Source: an uncultured Burkholderiales bacterium
GTDB lineage: Bacteria; Pseudomonadota; Gammaproteobacteria; Burkholderiales; Burkholderiaceae_C
Assembly (NCBI GenBank): GCA_903871865.1
Contig: CAIQIL010000704.1
Coordinates: 1-5,033 of the forward strand
Reading direction: 5' to 3'
Length of the DNA: 5,033 bases
Positions 1-5,033 of the stretch are shown one piece after another. The notes under the pieces are model-generated. The model ran no database searches. It saw nothing but the letters and a program-made list of their open reading frames with translations, and had not been told where the DNA came from. The translations under genes and the position numbers were made by a program. Numbering within the stretch: position 1 is the stretch's first letter; the number at the start of each line of letters is the position of its first letter.

Positions 1-1
1 C

Positions 2-295
2 GCGGGCTTCATCCACGCCTGGGCCGGTGCTGTGGGGGGAGAAGTGGCGGCCATCGTGCCCCTGCAAGGCCCCGCGGGCTTTGGCACCTACGAAGCAGGG
101 GTGTGGGTGGGCATGGCCAGTGGCTTGCCGGGCGCAACGAGCGCAGCCAACCCAGCCCTGTCCCAAGCCATCAGCGCGGCCCTGGCGCTGCACCTGTGTT
201 TCCTGCTGTGCGCCGTGCTGGCCGGCCTGGTGGCGCTGTGGCTCAGCCGCAGTGCGCCCCAAGCGCCCGATGCCCCGCTGCGCTCCGGCACCTGA
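2..295 (+). CDS. Lysylphosphatidylglycerol synthase TM / flippase-like membrane protein, C-terminal end (5' truncated)
   Basis: The frame is open from the left edge of the window and stops at TGA 293-295, giving the last 97 residues of a longer protein. Near the start it reads A-A-I-V-P-L-Q-G-P-A-G-F-G-T-Y-E-A-G, which matches the conserved 'P-x-G-hG-x-x-E-A' signature near the C-terminal end of the LPG_synthase_TM (UPF0104/MprF-like) family. A strongly hydrophobic segment follows (about residues 62-82, A-L-A-L-H-L-C-F-L-L-C), then a short polar tail. Members of this family are multipass inner-membrane proteins, and several are proposed lipid or lipid-linked sugar flippases. Here the gene sits 26 bases upstream of a polyprenyl-phosphate glycosyltransferase, which fits a role in moving or modifying a lipid-linked sugar, but that is inference from context. 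The true start and most transmembrane segments lie outside the window. An internal ATG at 32 is not the start, because the conserved frame extends upstream of it. Confidence 0.72.
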   Translation, partial: AGFIHAWAGAVGGEVAAIVPLQGPAGFGTYEAGVWVGMASGLPGATSAANPALSQAISAALALHLCFLLCAVLAGLVALWLSRSAPQAPDAPLRSGT

Positions 296-307
296 GCCGC
301 ATCCGAC

Positions 308-319
308 AAGAAAGAGAAG
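308..319 (+). promoter_or_regulatory. Ribosome binding site of the GT2 gene
   Basis: The purine-only run AAGAAAGAGAAG lies immediately before ATG 322. It stands out in an otherwise GC-rich, pyrimidine-containing region. It supports 322 as the translation start, rather than ATG 103, which lies inside the upstream gene in another frame. It is the most recognisable Shine-Dalgarno-like sequence in the window; the starts at 1378, 3185 and 4047 have no clear equivalent. Confidence 0.6.
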
Positions 320-321
320 TC

Positions 322-1350
322 ATGAACACCGTCGCGAACACATCCCCGGCCCAAGGGCCGGTGCCAGATCACCGCCTGTCCATCGTCGTGCCCATGTACA
401 ACGAGGTGGAGAACGTCGAGCCCTTCGTCACCGCCGTGCACGAGGCCTTGGCCGACTACCCCTTCCCCTGGGAGTTGCTGATCGTCAACGACGGCAGCCG
501 CGATGGCACGCAACAGGCCCTGGACGAACAAGCGCGCCTGCGCGGCCCGCACGTGCGCCCCATCCACCTGTGGCGCAACTTCCGCCAGACGGCGGCCATG
601 CAGGCCGGCATCGACGCGGCGCGCGGTGACGTCATCGTGACGCTGGACGGGGACCTGCAGAACGACCCGAAAGACATCCCCAAGCTGGTGGCCCGCCTGC
701 TGCGCGAAGACCTCGACCTGGTCGCTGGCTGGCGCCAGAACCGCCAGGACGGCCTGTGGCTGCGCAAAGTGCCATCGCGCATCGCCAACCGCCTCATCCG
801 CAAGATCACGCAACTGGAGTTCCAGGACCTGGGCTGCAGCCTGAAGGCCTACCGCGCCACCGTGCTCAAGCGCGTGAGCCTGTACGGCGAAATGCACCGC
901 TTCATCCCGGCCTGGATGGCCACCGTGACCTCGCCGGCCCGCATGGCCGAAGAGCCGGTGAGCCACCATGCGCGCACCCGCGGCGAGTCGAAGTACGGCA
1001 TCTCGCGCACGCTGCGCGTGGTGCTCGACCTGCTGGCCGTCAACTTCTTCTTGCGCTTTTCGGGCCGTCCGGGGCACTTTTTCGGCGGCCTGGGCTTGGG
1101 CGTGGGCCTGCTGGGTGGCGCCATCCTGAGTTACCTGGCGGTGCTGAAGATGTTCGGTGAGCAGATCGGCGGGCGCCCGCTGCTGTGGTTGGGCTTCTTC
1201 TGCGTGCTCGGTGGCCTGCAGTTCCTGACCACCGGTGTGCTGGCCGAGCTGCTCATCCGCATCTACTACGACCGAGGCGATGTGGCGCCGTACCACACCA
1301 CCCAGGGCCCGCAGCTGTCGGCAGAATCGGCCTGGCACCAGACACACTGA
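322..1350 (+). CDS. GT2 polyprenyl-phosphate glycosyltransferase (DPM1/GtrB/ArnC-like)
   Basis: The product is 342 residues, the usual length for bacterial GtrB/ArnC-type enzymes. These use a nucleotide sugar to glycosylate undecaprenyl phosphate on the cytoplasmic face of the inner membrane. The GT-A domain begins at L-S-I-V-V-P-M-Y-N-E (residues 19-28). It contains VNDGSRDGT (55-63), the metal-binding D-G-D of LDGDLQNDP (108-116), GCSLKAYR (171-178), HRFIPAW (192-198) and the family signature HHARTRGESKY (215-225). Two hydrophobic hairpin segments follow at about 251-275 and 287-312, as in GtrB. The start at 322 is chosen because a purine-rich ribosome binding site precedes it and the conserved domain begins about 18 residues in; the frame is open further upstream but overlaps the preceding gene. 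The downstream GT39 gene starts 27 bases after the stop. A Und-P-sugar made here would be a natural donor for that enzyme. The sugar cannot be told from sequence; ArnC itself is possible, but no other arn gene is seen. Confidence 0.93.
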   Translation: MNTVANTSPAQGPVPDHRLSIVVPMYNEVENVEPFVTAVHEALADYPFPWELLIVNDGSRDGTQQALDEQARLRGPHVRPIHLWRNFRQTAAMQAGIDAARGDVIVTLDGDLQNDPKDIPKLVARLLREDLDLVAGWRQNRQDGLWLRKVPSRIANRLIRKITQLEFQDLGCSLKAYRATVLKRVSLYGEMHRFIPAWMATVTSPARMAEEPVSHHARTRGESKYGISRTLRVVLDLLAVNFFLRFSGRPGHFFGGLGLGVGLLGGAILSYLAVLKMFGEQIGGRPLLWLGFFCVLGGLQFLTTGVLAELLIRIYYDRGDVAPYHTTQGPQLSAESAWHQTH

Positions 1351-1377
1351 GCGGCCCTTGCCGCACCTGACCCGACC

Positions 1378-3168
1378 ATGAACGAGCGCTCCACCGCCCC
1401 CACACCGGCGTCATCGCCCTCAGCCCAAAGCCAAGCGGCGCGCAAGCCTGCGGGCCAGCGCTGGCCGCAGATCTGGGGGCCGCGCCTGTGGATGCTGCTG
1501 GCCTTCGCCCTGGTGTTGCTGGCCTACCGGGTGTGGTTGATCCGGCACAGCGGCATCTCGCTGTTCTTCGATGAGGCCCAGTACTGGGACTGGTCGCGCC
1601 ACCTGGCCTGGGGCTATTACTCCAAGCCGCCGATGATCGCGGGCCTGATCTGGCTGAGCACGAAGCTGTTCGGCTCCAGCGTGGTCGGCGTGAAGCTGAT
1701 GACCATGCTGCTCTACCCGGTCACGGCGCTGGTGATGGTCGGCTTCGCGCGCGCCTTGTGGCCGACCAGCAGCGGCGTGCGAACCGGCATCGTGGCGGGC
1801 GCCCTTTTCCTGACCCTGCCCATGGTGGGCGCGCTGGGCCTGTTCGCCAGCACCGACGCGCCTTTGCTGCTGTGCTGGACCGTCGCTGGCTGGATGCTGT
1901 GGCGTGCCCAGGTCACCAACCGCATGTCTTGCTGGGTCGGTCTGGGCCTGGCCTGCGGCCTGGGCCTGATGAGCAAGTACACGATGGCGGCGTTCGCACT
2001 GACGGCGCTGTGGACACTGTGGGCCGTGCACGGCCCGCGCCGCGGCTTGCTGCGACCGGGGCCCTGGGTGGCCATGGCGCTGGCGCTGTTGATCCTGTCG
2101 CCCAACCTGTGGTGGAACGCGCACCACGGCTTCCCGACCCTGCAGCACACGGCCGAGTTGACCACGAAGTCCGGACGCAACGGCGGGCTGCTTTCCGCCC
2201 TGGAGTTTGCCGGTGGGCAGTTGCTGATGCTGGGCCCGGTCGTTGTCGTGGCCGGCCTGTGGCTGGCATGGCGCCGTCGGCAACAAGCCGGCCAGGCGGC
2301 GACGGCACCGCGCAGCCAGTGGGCCGCCAGCAGCCAGATGATGCCGCCCAGCCAGTGGGCGAACTCGACGATGCCCTCGAGCGTGGTGGACGCCACCGGA
2401 CGGCCCGTGGCGCGGACCTCGGCCTACTACCTCGCGTCGGTGTCCAGCCACCGCTACCTCTGGGCCATGAGCCTGCCACTGCTGACGCTGGCGCTGGGCC
2501 AGGCGCTCTACGCCGATGCCAACCTGAACTGGGCCGCGCCCGCCATGGTCGGCCTGACGCTGCTGGTGGCCACGCTGCTGAGCCCCCCGCTGATCCCGCT
2601 GGCCGCGCCGCGCCCGCACCGCTGGCTGGCCATCGTGCTGGGAGGCAACCTGCTGCTGACCGCGCTGGTCATGCACGCACATGACCTGGCCACGGCGCCT
2701 TTGCCCCACCAGTTCGACGCCATGTGGCGCATGCGCGGTTGGCAGGAAGCTTTCGCCGACCTGGCCCCGGCCCTGGACGACCCCGTGGTGGCAGGCCTGC
2801 CCGTGCTGGCCGACCAGCGCCTGCTCGTCACGCAGGCCGCCTACAACTGGCGCAGCCACGGCGTGAAAACGCTGTTCTGGAATCCCAAGGGCACGCGCAA
2901 CAACCACTACGAGTTGACGCAGAGCCTGCCGGACCGTGTCGGCCCCGACGTGCTGCTGATCAGCAACTCACCCCAGCCGGACGCCATCACCCAGCGCTTT
3001 GCCATCGTGCGGCACCTGAAATCCACCGTGGTGCCGGTGTCCTCGGACCGCAAGATCGAATTGCACCTCTTCTTCCTGCGCGGCTTCCTGGGCTACACAC
3101 AGCAGTCCTACACGGAGCAAAGCGGCGGCCACGCGAACCCACAGGCGCCGGCCATGCTGACGCCCTGA
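1378..3168 (+). CDS. GT39 (ArnT/PMT_2-like) membrane glycosyltransferase
   Basis: The 596-residue product is an integral membrane GT-C enzyme. Such proteins take a sugar from a polyprenyl-phosphate carrier and transfer it to lipid A, a glycan or a protein on the periplasmic side. After a polar N-terminus (1-33) and a first membrane segment (about 36-55) comes F-F-D-E-A-Q-Y-W-D-W (63-72). Its D65-E66 pair matches the catalytic acidic motif in the first periplasmic loop of GT39 enzymes, and GYYSKPPM (79-86) follows, corresponding to the family's YY-x-x-P-P element. Hydrophobic segments then recur at about 102-124, 136-156, 160-175, 184-198, 200-217, 228-246, 276-298, 361-378, 385-403 and 415-432. 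A soluble C-terminal domain (about 440-596) ends the protein. Residues about 300-358 form an unusually long polar loop with a duplicated SQWA (313-316, 325-328). The gene lies 27 bases after the GT2 gene and 16 before the PAP2 gene. No strong ribosome binding site is seen at ATG 1378, so coupling to the upstream gene is plausible. The acceptor is unknown. Confidence 0.9.
   Translation: MNERSTAPTPASSPSAQSQAARKPAGQRWPQIWGPRLWMLLAFALVLLAYRVWLIRHSGISLFFDEAQYWDWSRHLAWGYYSKPPMIAGLIWLSTKLFGSSVVGVKLMTMLLYPVTALVMVGFARALWPTSSGVRTGIVAGALFLTLPMVGALGLFASTDAPLLLCWTVAGWMLWRAQVTNRMSCWVGLGLACGLGLMSKYTMAAFALTALWTLWAVHGPRRGLLRPGPWVAMALALLILSPNLWWNAHHGFPTLQHTAELTTKSGRNGGLLSALEFAGGQLLMLGPVVVVAGLWLAWRRRQQAGQAATAPRSQWAASSQMMPPSQWANSTMPSSVVDATGRPVARTSAYYLASVSSHRYLWAMSLPLLTLALGQALYADANLNWAAPAMVGLTLLVATLLSPPLIPLAAPRPHRWLAIVLGGNLLLTALVMHAHDLATAPLPHQFDAMWRMRGWQEAFADLAPALDDPVVAGLPVLADQRLLVTQAAYNWRSHGVKTLFWNPKGTRNNHYELTQSLPDRVGPDVLLISNSPQPDAITQRFAIVRHLKSTVVPVSSDRKIELHLFFLRGFLGYTQQSYTEQSGGHANPQAPAMLTP
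2313..2360 (+). repeat. Imperfect tandem repeat (36-base period) in the GT39 loop
   Basis: The 12 bases CAGCCAGTGGGC occur at 2313-2324 and again at 2349-2360, exactly 36 bases (12 codons) apart. They encode SQWA twice, at residues 313-316 and 325-328. A shorter CAGCCAG at 2331-2337 lies between them. The similarity between the two units outside the 12-mer is weak. This looks like a local duplication in a poorly constrained loop, not a mobile element. Confidence 0.5.
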
Positions 3169-3184
3169 CCCATCGCCGCACGCC

Positions 3185-4003
3185 ATGAACGCCCCCCGCG
3201 CCGCGTCTGACATGCCTGACACGCCCGAAACTCCCGACGGCGCCGACACCGCAGCCAGCATCGACAGCCGCCTGGTCTGGGCCGGCCTGTTCTTCGCCCT
3301 GGCCGTGTTCTCCAAGTTCCCCGGCCTGGACCTGCTGGTCTCGGCGCGCTACTTCGACCTGGACCTCGGTTTCTTCCGGGCGAAAGACCCCGTCGTGCTG
3401 GCGCTCTACAACTGGACGCCCATCGTCGGGCGGGCGCTTTTCCTGGCCATGCTGTTGCACGCCCTGCTCGCGCCCTGGCTGGCCCGCGCGCTGGCCTCGG
3501 CCGGCAAGCCCGAGGCGGCCCAGCGTTGCCGCGGCCCGTGGCGCCACCTGTCCACCGTCTTCGTGTGCGCAGCGCTGCTGGGCCCTGGCCTGCTCATCGA
3601 AGGCGTGCTAAAAAACACCGTGGGTCGCCCCCGACCGGTGCAGACCGTGCCCTTTGGCGGCCCCGAGCCCTACCACGGCCCCTTCGCACCCGGTGACACC
3701 CCCGAGAGCCACCGCAGCTTCGTCAGCAGCCATGCCGCCACCGGCTTTGCCCTCATGGCCCTGGGCCTGACCTGCCGCCCGGCCGCACGCCGGCGCTGGC
3801 TCATCGTCGGCCTGATGGCAGGCAGCGCCATCGGTGCCGGTCGCATCATGCAAGGCGGGCACTTCCTCAGCGACATCGTCTTTGCCTTCTACGCGGTGTG
3901 GTTGTCCTGCGAACTGGTAGTCTGGCTGGACCGCCAACGGCTGCAGCGGGGCCAGCCCCCCGCGCCACGCCAGCGCAGGCCACACGCGCCCCCATTGCCT
4001 TGA
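3185..4003 (+). CDS. PAP2-family membrane phosphatase
   Basis: The 272-residue protein carries the three-part phosphatase signature of the PAP2 superfamily. KNTVGRPRP (143-151) fits K-x6-R-P. S-F-V-S-S-H (178-183) occupies the place of the usual P-S-G-H and keeps the catalytic histidine, H183. [11 protein letters not shown] (220-230) fits R-x5-H-x3-D, with the nucleophile histidine H226 and D230. Hydrophobic segments lie at about 30-43, 68-98, 123-141, 184-196, 205-219 and 231-247, as in PgpB/LpxE-like enzymes whose active site faces the periplasm. The N-terminus (1-28) is polar and acidic, and the C-terminus is Pro/Arg-rich. In this operon the enzyme could dephosphorylate undecaprenyl pyrophosphate, lipid A or a phosphatidylglycerol phosphate; the sequence does not decide which. 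It starts 16 bases after the GT39 stop. ATG 3185 is the first in-frame start, but ATG 3212 (Met10) is an alternative because residues 1-28 are not conserved-looking. Confidence 0.9.
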   Translation: MNAPRAASDMPDTPETPDGADTAASIDSRLVWAGLFFALAVFSKFPGLDLLVSARYFDLDLGFFRAKDPVVLALYNWTPIVGRALFLAMLLHALLAPWLARALASAGKPEAAQRCRGPWRHLSTVFVCAALLGPGLLIEGVLKNTVGRPRPVQTVPFGGPEPYHGPFAPGDTPESHRSFVSSHAATGFALMALGLTCRPAARRRWLIVGLMAGSAIGAGRIMQGGHFLSDIVFAFYAVWLSCELVVWLDRQRLQRGQPPAPRQRRPHAPPLP

Positions 4004-4005
4004 CC

Positions 4006-4050
4006 ATGCACCCCACCCTGAGCCTTCGGACCCCACCGCGAGCGCCATGA
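4006..4050 (+). CDS. Possible 14-codon leader ORF overlapping the nadA start
   Basis: An ATG at 4006, two bases after the PAP2 stop codon, opens a 14-codon frame ([14 protein letters not shown]). Its TGA (4048-4050) overlaps the nadA start codon as ATGA. This arrangement is typical of translational coupling and fills the whole intergenic gap. No ribosome binding site of its own is evident, though a ribosome finishing the PAP2 gene could reinitiate here. A frame this short without a stop is likely by chance in sequence this GC-rich, so it is reported as a possibility only. Confidence 0.15.
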   Translation: MHPTLSLRTPPRAP

Positions 4051-4841
4051 ACACCTCCACCGGCACCCCCTCCTCCGTCAGCTACGACTACGACCTGCAA
4101 GACGCCAGCGGCGCCACCTGCACCGCCCACGCCTGGGCCCGCGTGCCCGCGCCCCTGAGCCCCAGCGCCAAGGCCGCCACCAAGGCGCGCATCGCCGAGC
4201 TGCTCCAGGCCCGCAACGCCGTGCTGGTCGCCCACTACTACGTCGACGGCGACCTGCAGGACCTGGCCATGGCAACCGGCGGCTGCGTTTCCGACTCGCT
4301 GGAGATGGCCCGCTTCGGCCGCGACCATGCCGCGCAAACGCTGATCGTCGCCGGCGTGAAGTTCATGGGCGAGTCGGCCAAGATCCTCTCGCCCGACAAG
4401 ACGGTGCTGATGCCCGACCTGGACGCGACCTGCTCGCTCGACCTGGGCTGCCCGGCCGACGACTTCACCCAGTTCTGCGACGCCCACCCCGACCGCAAGG
4501 TCGTCGTCTATGCCAACACCAGCGCGGCCGTGAAGGCCCGCGCCGACTGGATGGTCACCAGCTCCTGCGCGCTGGCCATCGTCCAGCACCTGAAGGACCA
4601 GGGCGAGAAAATCCTGTGGGCGCCTGACCGCCACCTGGGCCGCTACATCCAGAAGGAAACCGGCGCCGACATGCTGATGTGGAACGGCGCCTGCATCGTC
4701 CACGACGAGTTCAAGGGCCTGGAGCTGGACCTGCTCAAAAAGGACCACCCGAACGCCCTCGTGCTGGTGCACCCCGAGTCGCCCGAAAGCGTCGTGGCCC
4801 AGGCCGACGTGGTGGGCTCGACCTCGCAGTTGCTCAAGGCC
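4047..4841 (+). CDS. nadA: Quinolinate synthase NadA, N-terminal two thirds (3' part replaced)
   Basis: NadA condenses iminoaspartate with dihydroxyacetone phosphate to make quinolinate for NAD synthesis, using a [4Fe-4S] cluster in the cytosol. Residues 1-265 follow the proteobacterial NadA pattern closely: [14 protein letters not shown] (61-74), [14 protein letters not shown] (78-91), [14 protein letters not shown] (106-119), CSLDLGCP (129-136), [14 protein letters not shown] (155-168), [10 protein letters not shown] (191-200), GACIVHDEF (214-222), HPESPESVV (242-250) and GSTSQLLKA (257-265). C129 and C216 correspond to E. coli cluster ligands C113 and C200. The third ligand (E. coli C297, in the C-x2-C-x2-C-P region) and the expected 'FIVATD-G-I' segment are absent, because the frame runs into NarI sequence after about residue 265. 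As it stands this is not a functional NadA. ATG 4047 is chosen as the first start giving the full N-terminal region; it has no clear ribosome binding site. The gene lies 43 bases after the PAP2 gene and is functionally unrelated to it. Confidence 0.93.
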
Positions 4842-4847
4842 GGCCAA
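4824..4847 (+). other. In-frame nadA/narI chimeric junction at a shared SQLLKA motif
   Basis: To the left the frame reads as NadA (GSTSQLLKA); to the right it reads as NarI ([17 protein letters not shown]). Both families carry a similar SQ-L/M-L element here. E. coli NadA has GSTSQLIAA, and E. coli NarI has SSQMLD exactly 16 residues before its first haem-ligand histidine, the same spacing as S260 to H276 here. The crossover therefore lies somewhere in codons 260-266 and cannot be placed more exactly without the parent sequences. There are no flanking repeats, target-site duplications or transposase remains. Base composition and codon use change at this point. Confidence 0.88.
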
Positions 4848-5033
4848 CTGCGCCTGGGCAGCAATCTGTTCCATGTGGGGGTGTTGTTTCTGTTCTTTGG
4901 CCACAGCATCGGCATGCTGACACCGCATTTCTTGTACGAGCCCTTCATCAGCGCAGGCCACAAGCAATTGATGGCCATGGTCAGCGGTGGCGTGGCGGGT
5001 CTGGTGGGTTTTGCCGGCGTCAGCGTGCTGTTA
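4824..5033 (+). CDS. narI: Respiratory nitrate reductase gamma subunit NarI, internal fragment
   Basis: NarI is the membrane cytochrome b subunit of the NarGHI nitrate reductase; it oxidises quinol and passes electrons to NarH. The frame from about residue 260 of the open frame to the window edge aligns without gaps to E. coli NarI from about residue 40 to 109. It contains [17 protein letters not shown] (270-286), [10 protein letters not shown] (289-298), AGHKQLMAM (303-311) and a following hydrophobic segment, [13 protein letters not shown]276 and H286 match haem ligands H56 and H66 of E. coli NarI, with the same ten-residue spacing. The N-terminal membrane segment and W-L-R-Y-D region are missing, and the C-terminal part with the other two haem histidines lies beyond the window if present. 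No start codon or ribosome binding site belongs to this piece. A/T-ending codons are about five times commoner than in the nadA part (14 of 63 against 11 of 266, hand count). This suggests a different locus, or even a different genome. Confidence 0.9.

Noticed and set aside
88..1347. Long open frame of 419 codons on the - strand opposite the GT2 gene
   Set aside because: It is antisense to a gene with clear family motifs, its translation is rich in Q, H, A, R and V with no recognisable domain, and such shadow frames are expected in very GC-rich coding DNA.
2300..2396. Antisense peptide with a protein-like membrane segment (E-F-A-H-W-L-G-G-I-I-W-L-L-A-A-H-W-L), hinting at a local inversion in the GT39 gene
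   Set aside because: The two frames share their third codon positions, so GC3 cannot separate them. No inverted repeats flank the stretch, and the + frame is open throughout. Polar codons often read as hydrophobic on the opposite strand. A homologue alignment could reopen this.
1420..2907. Long open frame of 495 codons on the - strand opposite the GT39 gene
   Set aside because: The translation is low in hydrophobic structure, dominated by Q, R, A, G and H, and matches no family I know. The + strand frame has the DE motif and membrane segments of GT39.
3930..4046. A transcription terminator between the PAP2 gene and nadA
   Set aside because: The GC-rich sequence can form weak hairpins, but I see no stable stem followed by a T run, so I do not call a terminator.
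3867..4967. Open frame of 366 codons on the - strand spanning the PAP2 end, nadA and the narI fragment
   Set aside because: It is a shadow of the well-identified + strand genes, has no recognisable motifs, and crosses the chimeric junction, so it cannot be a conserved gene.
4047..5033. A natural bifunctional NadA-NarI enzyme
   Set aside because: The NadA part lacks an essential cluster cysteine, the NarI part lacks its first membrane helix, and the join falls inside a short motif shared by both families. This is how a chance recombination or assembly error looks, not an evolved domain fusion with a linker.

Overview
The window is very GC-rich, densely packed and coded entirely on the + strand. 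Third codon positions are almost all G or C. The protein styles (a NadA close to the proteobacterial type, GT39 and GT2 enzymes with a Burkholderiales look) suggest a betaproteobacterium, probably Burkholderiales. This is inferred from memory of the families, not from a search.

Layout. (1) Positions 2-295 are the 3' end of a multipass membrane protein of the lysylphosphatidylglycerol synthase TM / flippase-like family. (2) 322-1350 encodes a GT2 polyprenyl-phosphate glycosyltransferase of the DPM1/GtrB/ArnC type, with a clear ribosome binding site. (3) 1378-3168 encodes a GT39 (ArnT/PMT_2-like) integral membrane glycosyltransferase with an unusual low-complexity cytoplasmic or loop insert. 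(4) 3185-4003 encodes a PAP2-family membrane phosphatase. (5) 4047 onward starts as quinolinate synthase NadA. Gaps between these genes are only 16 to 43 bases, so the first four look like one operon. They fit a pathway that loads a sugar onto undecaprenyl phosphate, moves it across the inner membrane, transfers it to an acceptor (lipid A, another glycan or protein) on the periplasmic side, and dephosphorylates a lipid product or carrier.

The most striking feature is at the right end. The NadA reading frame is normal to about residue 265 (position 4841). It then continues in frame, without a stop, into a sequence that is clearly the respiratory nitrate reductase gamma subunit NarI (cytochrome b, with the two N-terminal haem-ligand histidines at the correct spacing). 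The switch lies in a short motif, SQLLKA, that both families carry at this point. Codon use changes at the same place: by hand count, 11 of 266 codons end in A/T before it and 14 of 63 after it. NadA loses its third Fe-S cysteine and C-terminal region, and NarI loses its N-terminus. This is best read as a chimeric join through microhomology, most likely an assembly or cloning artefact and less likely a real recombination. It should not be annotated as an intact nadA or as a natural NadA-NarI enzyme without read-level proof.

There is no gene-free stretch longer than 45 bases. I saw no RNA genes, CRISPR arrays, insertion sequences or convincing terminators.
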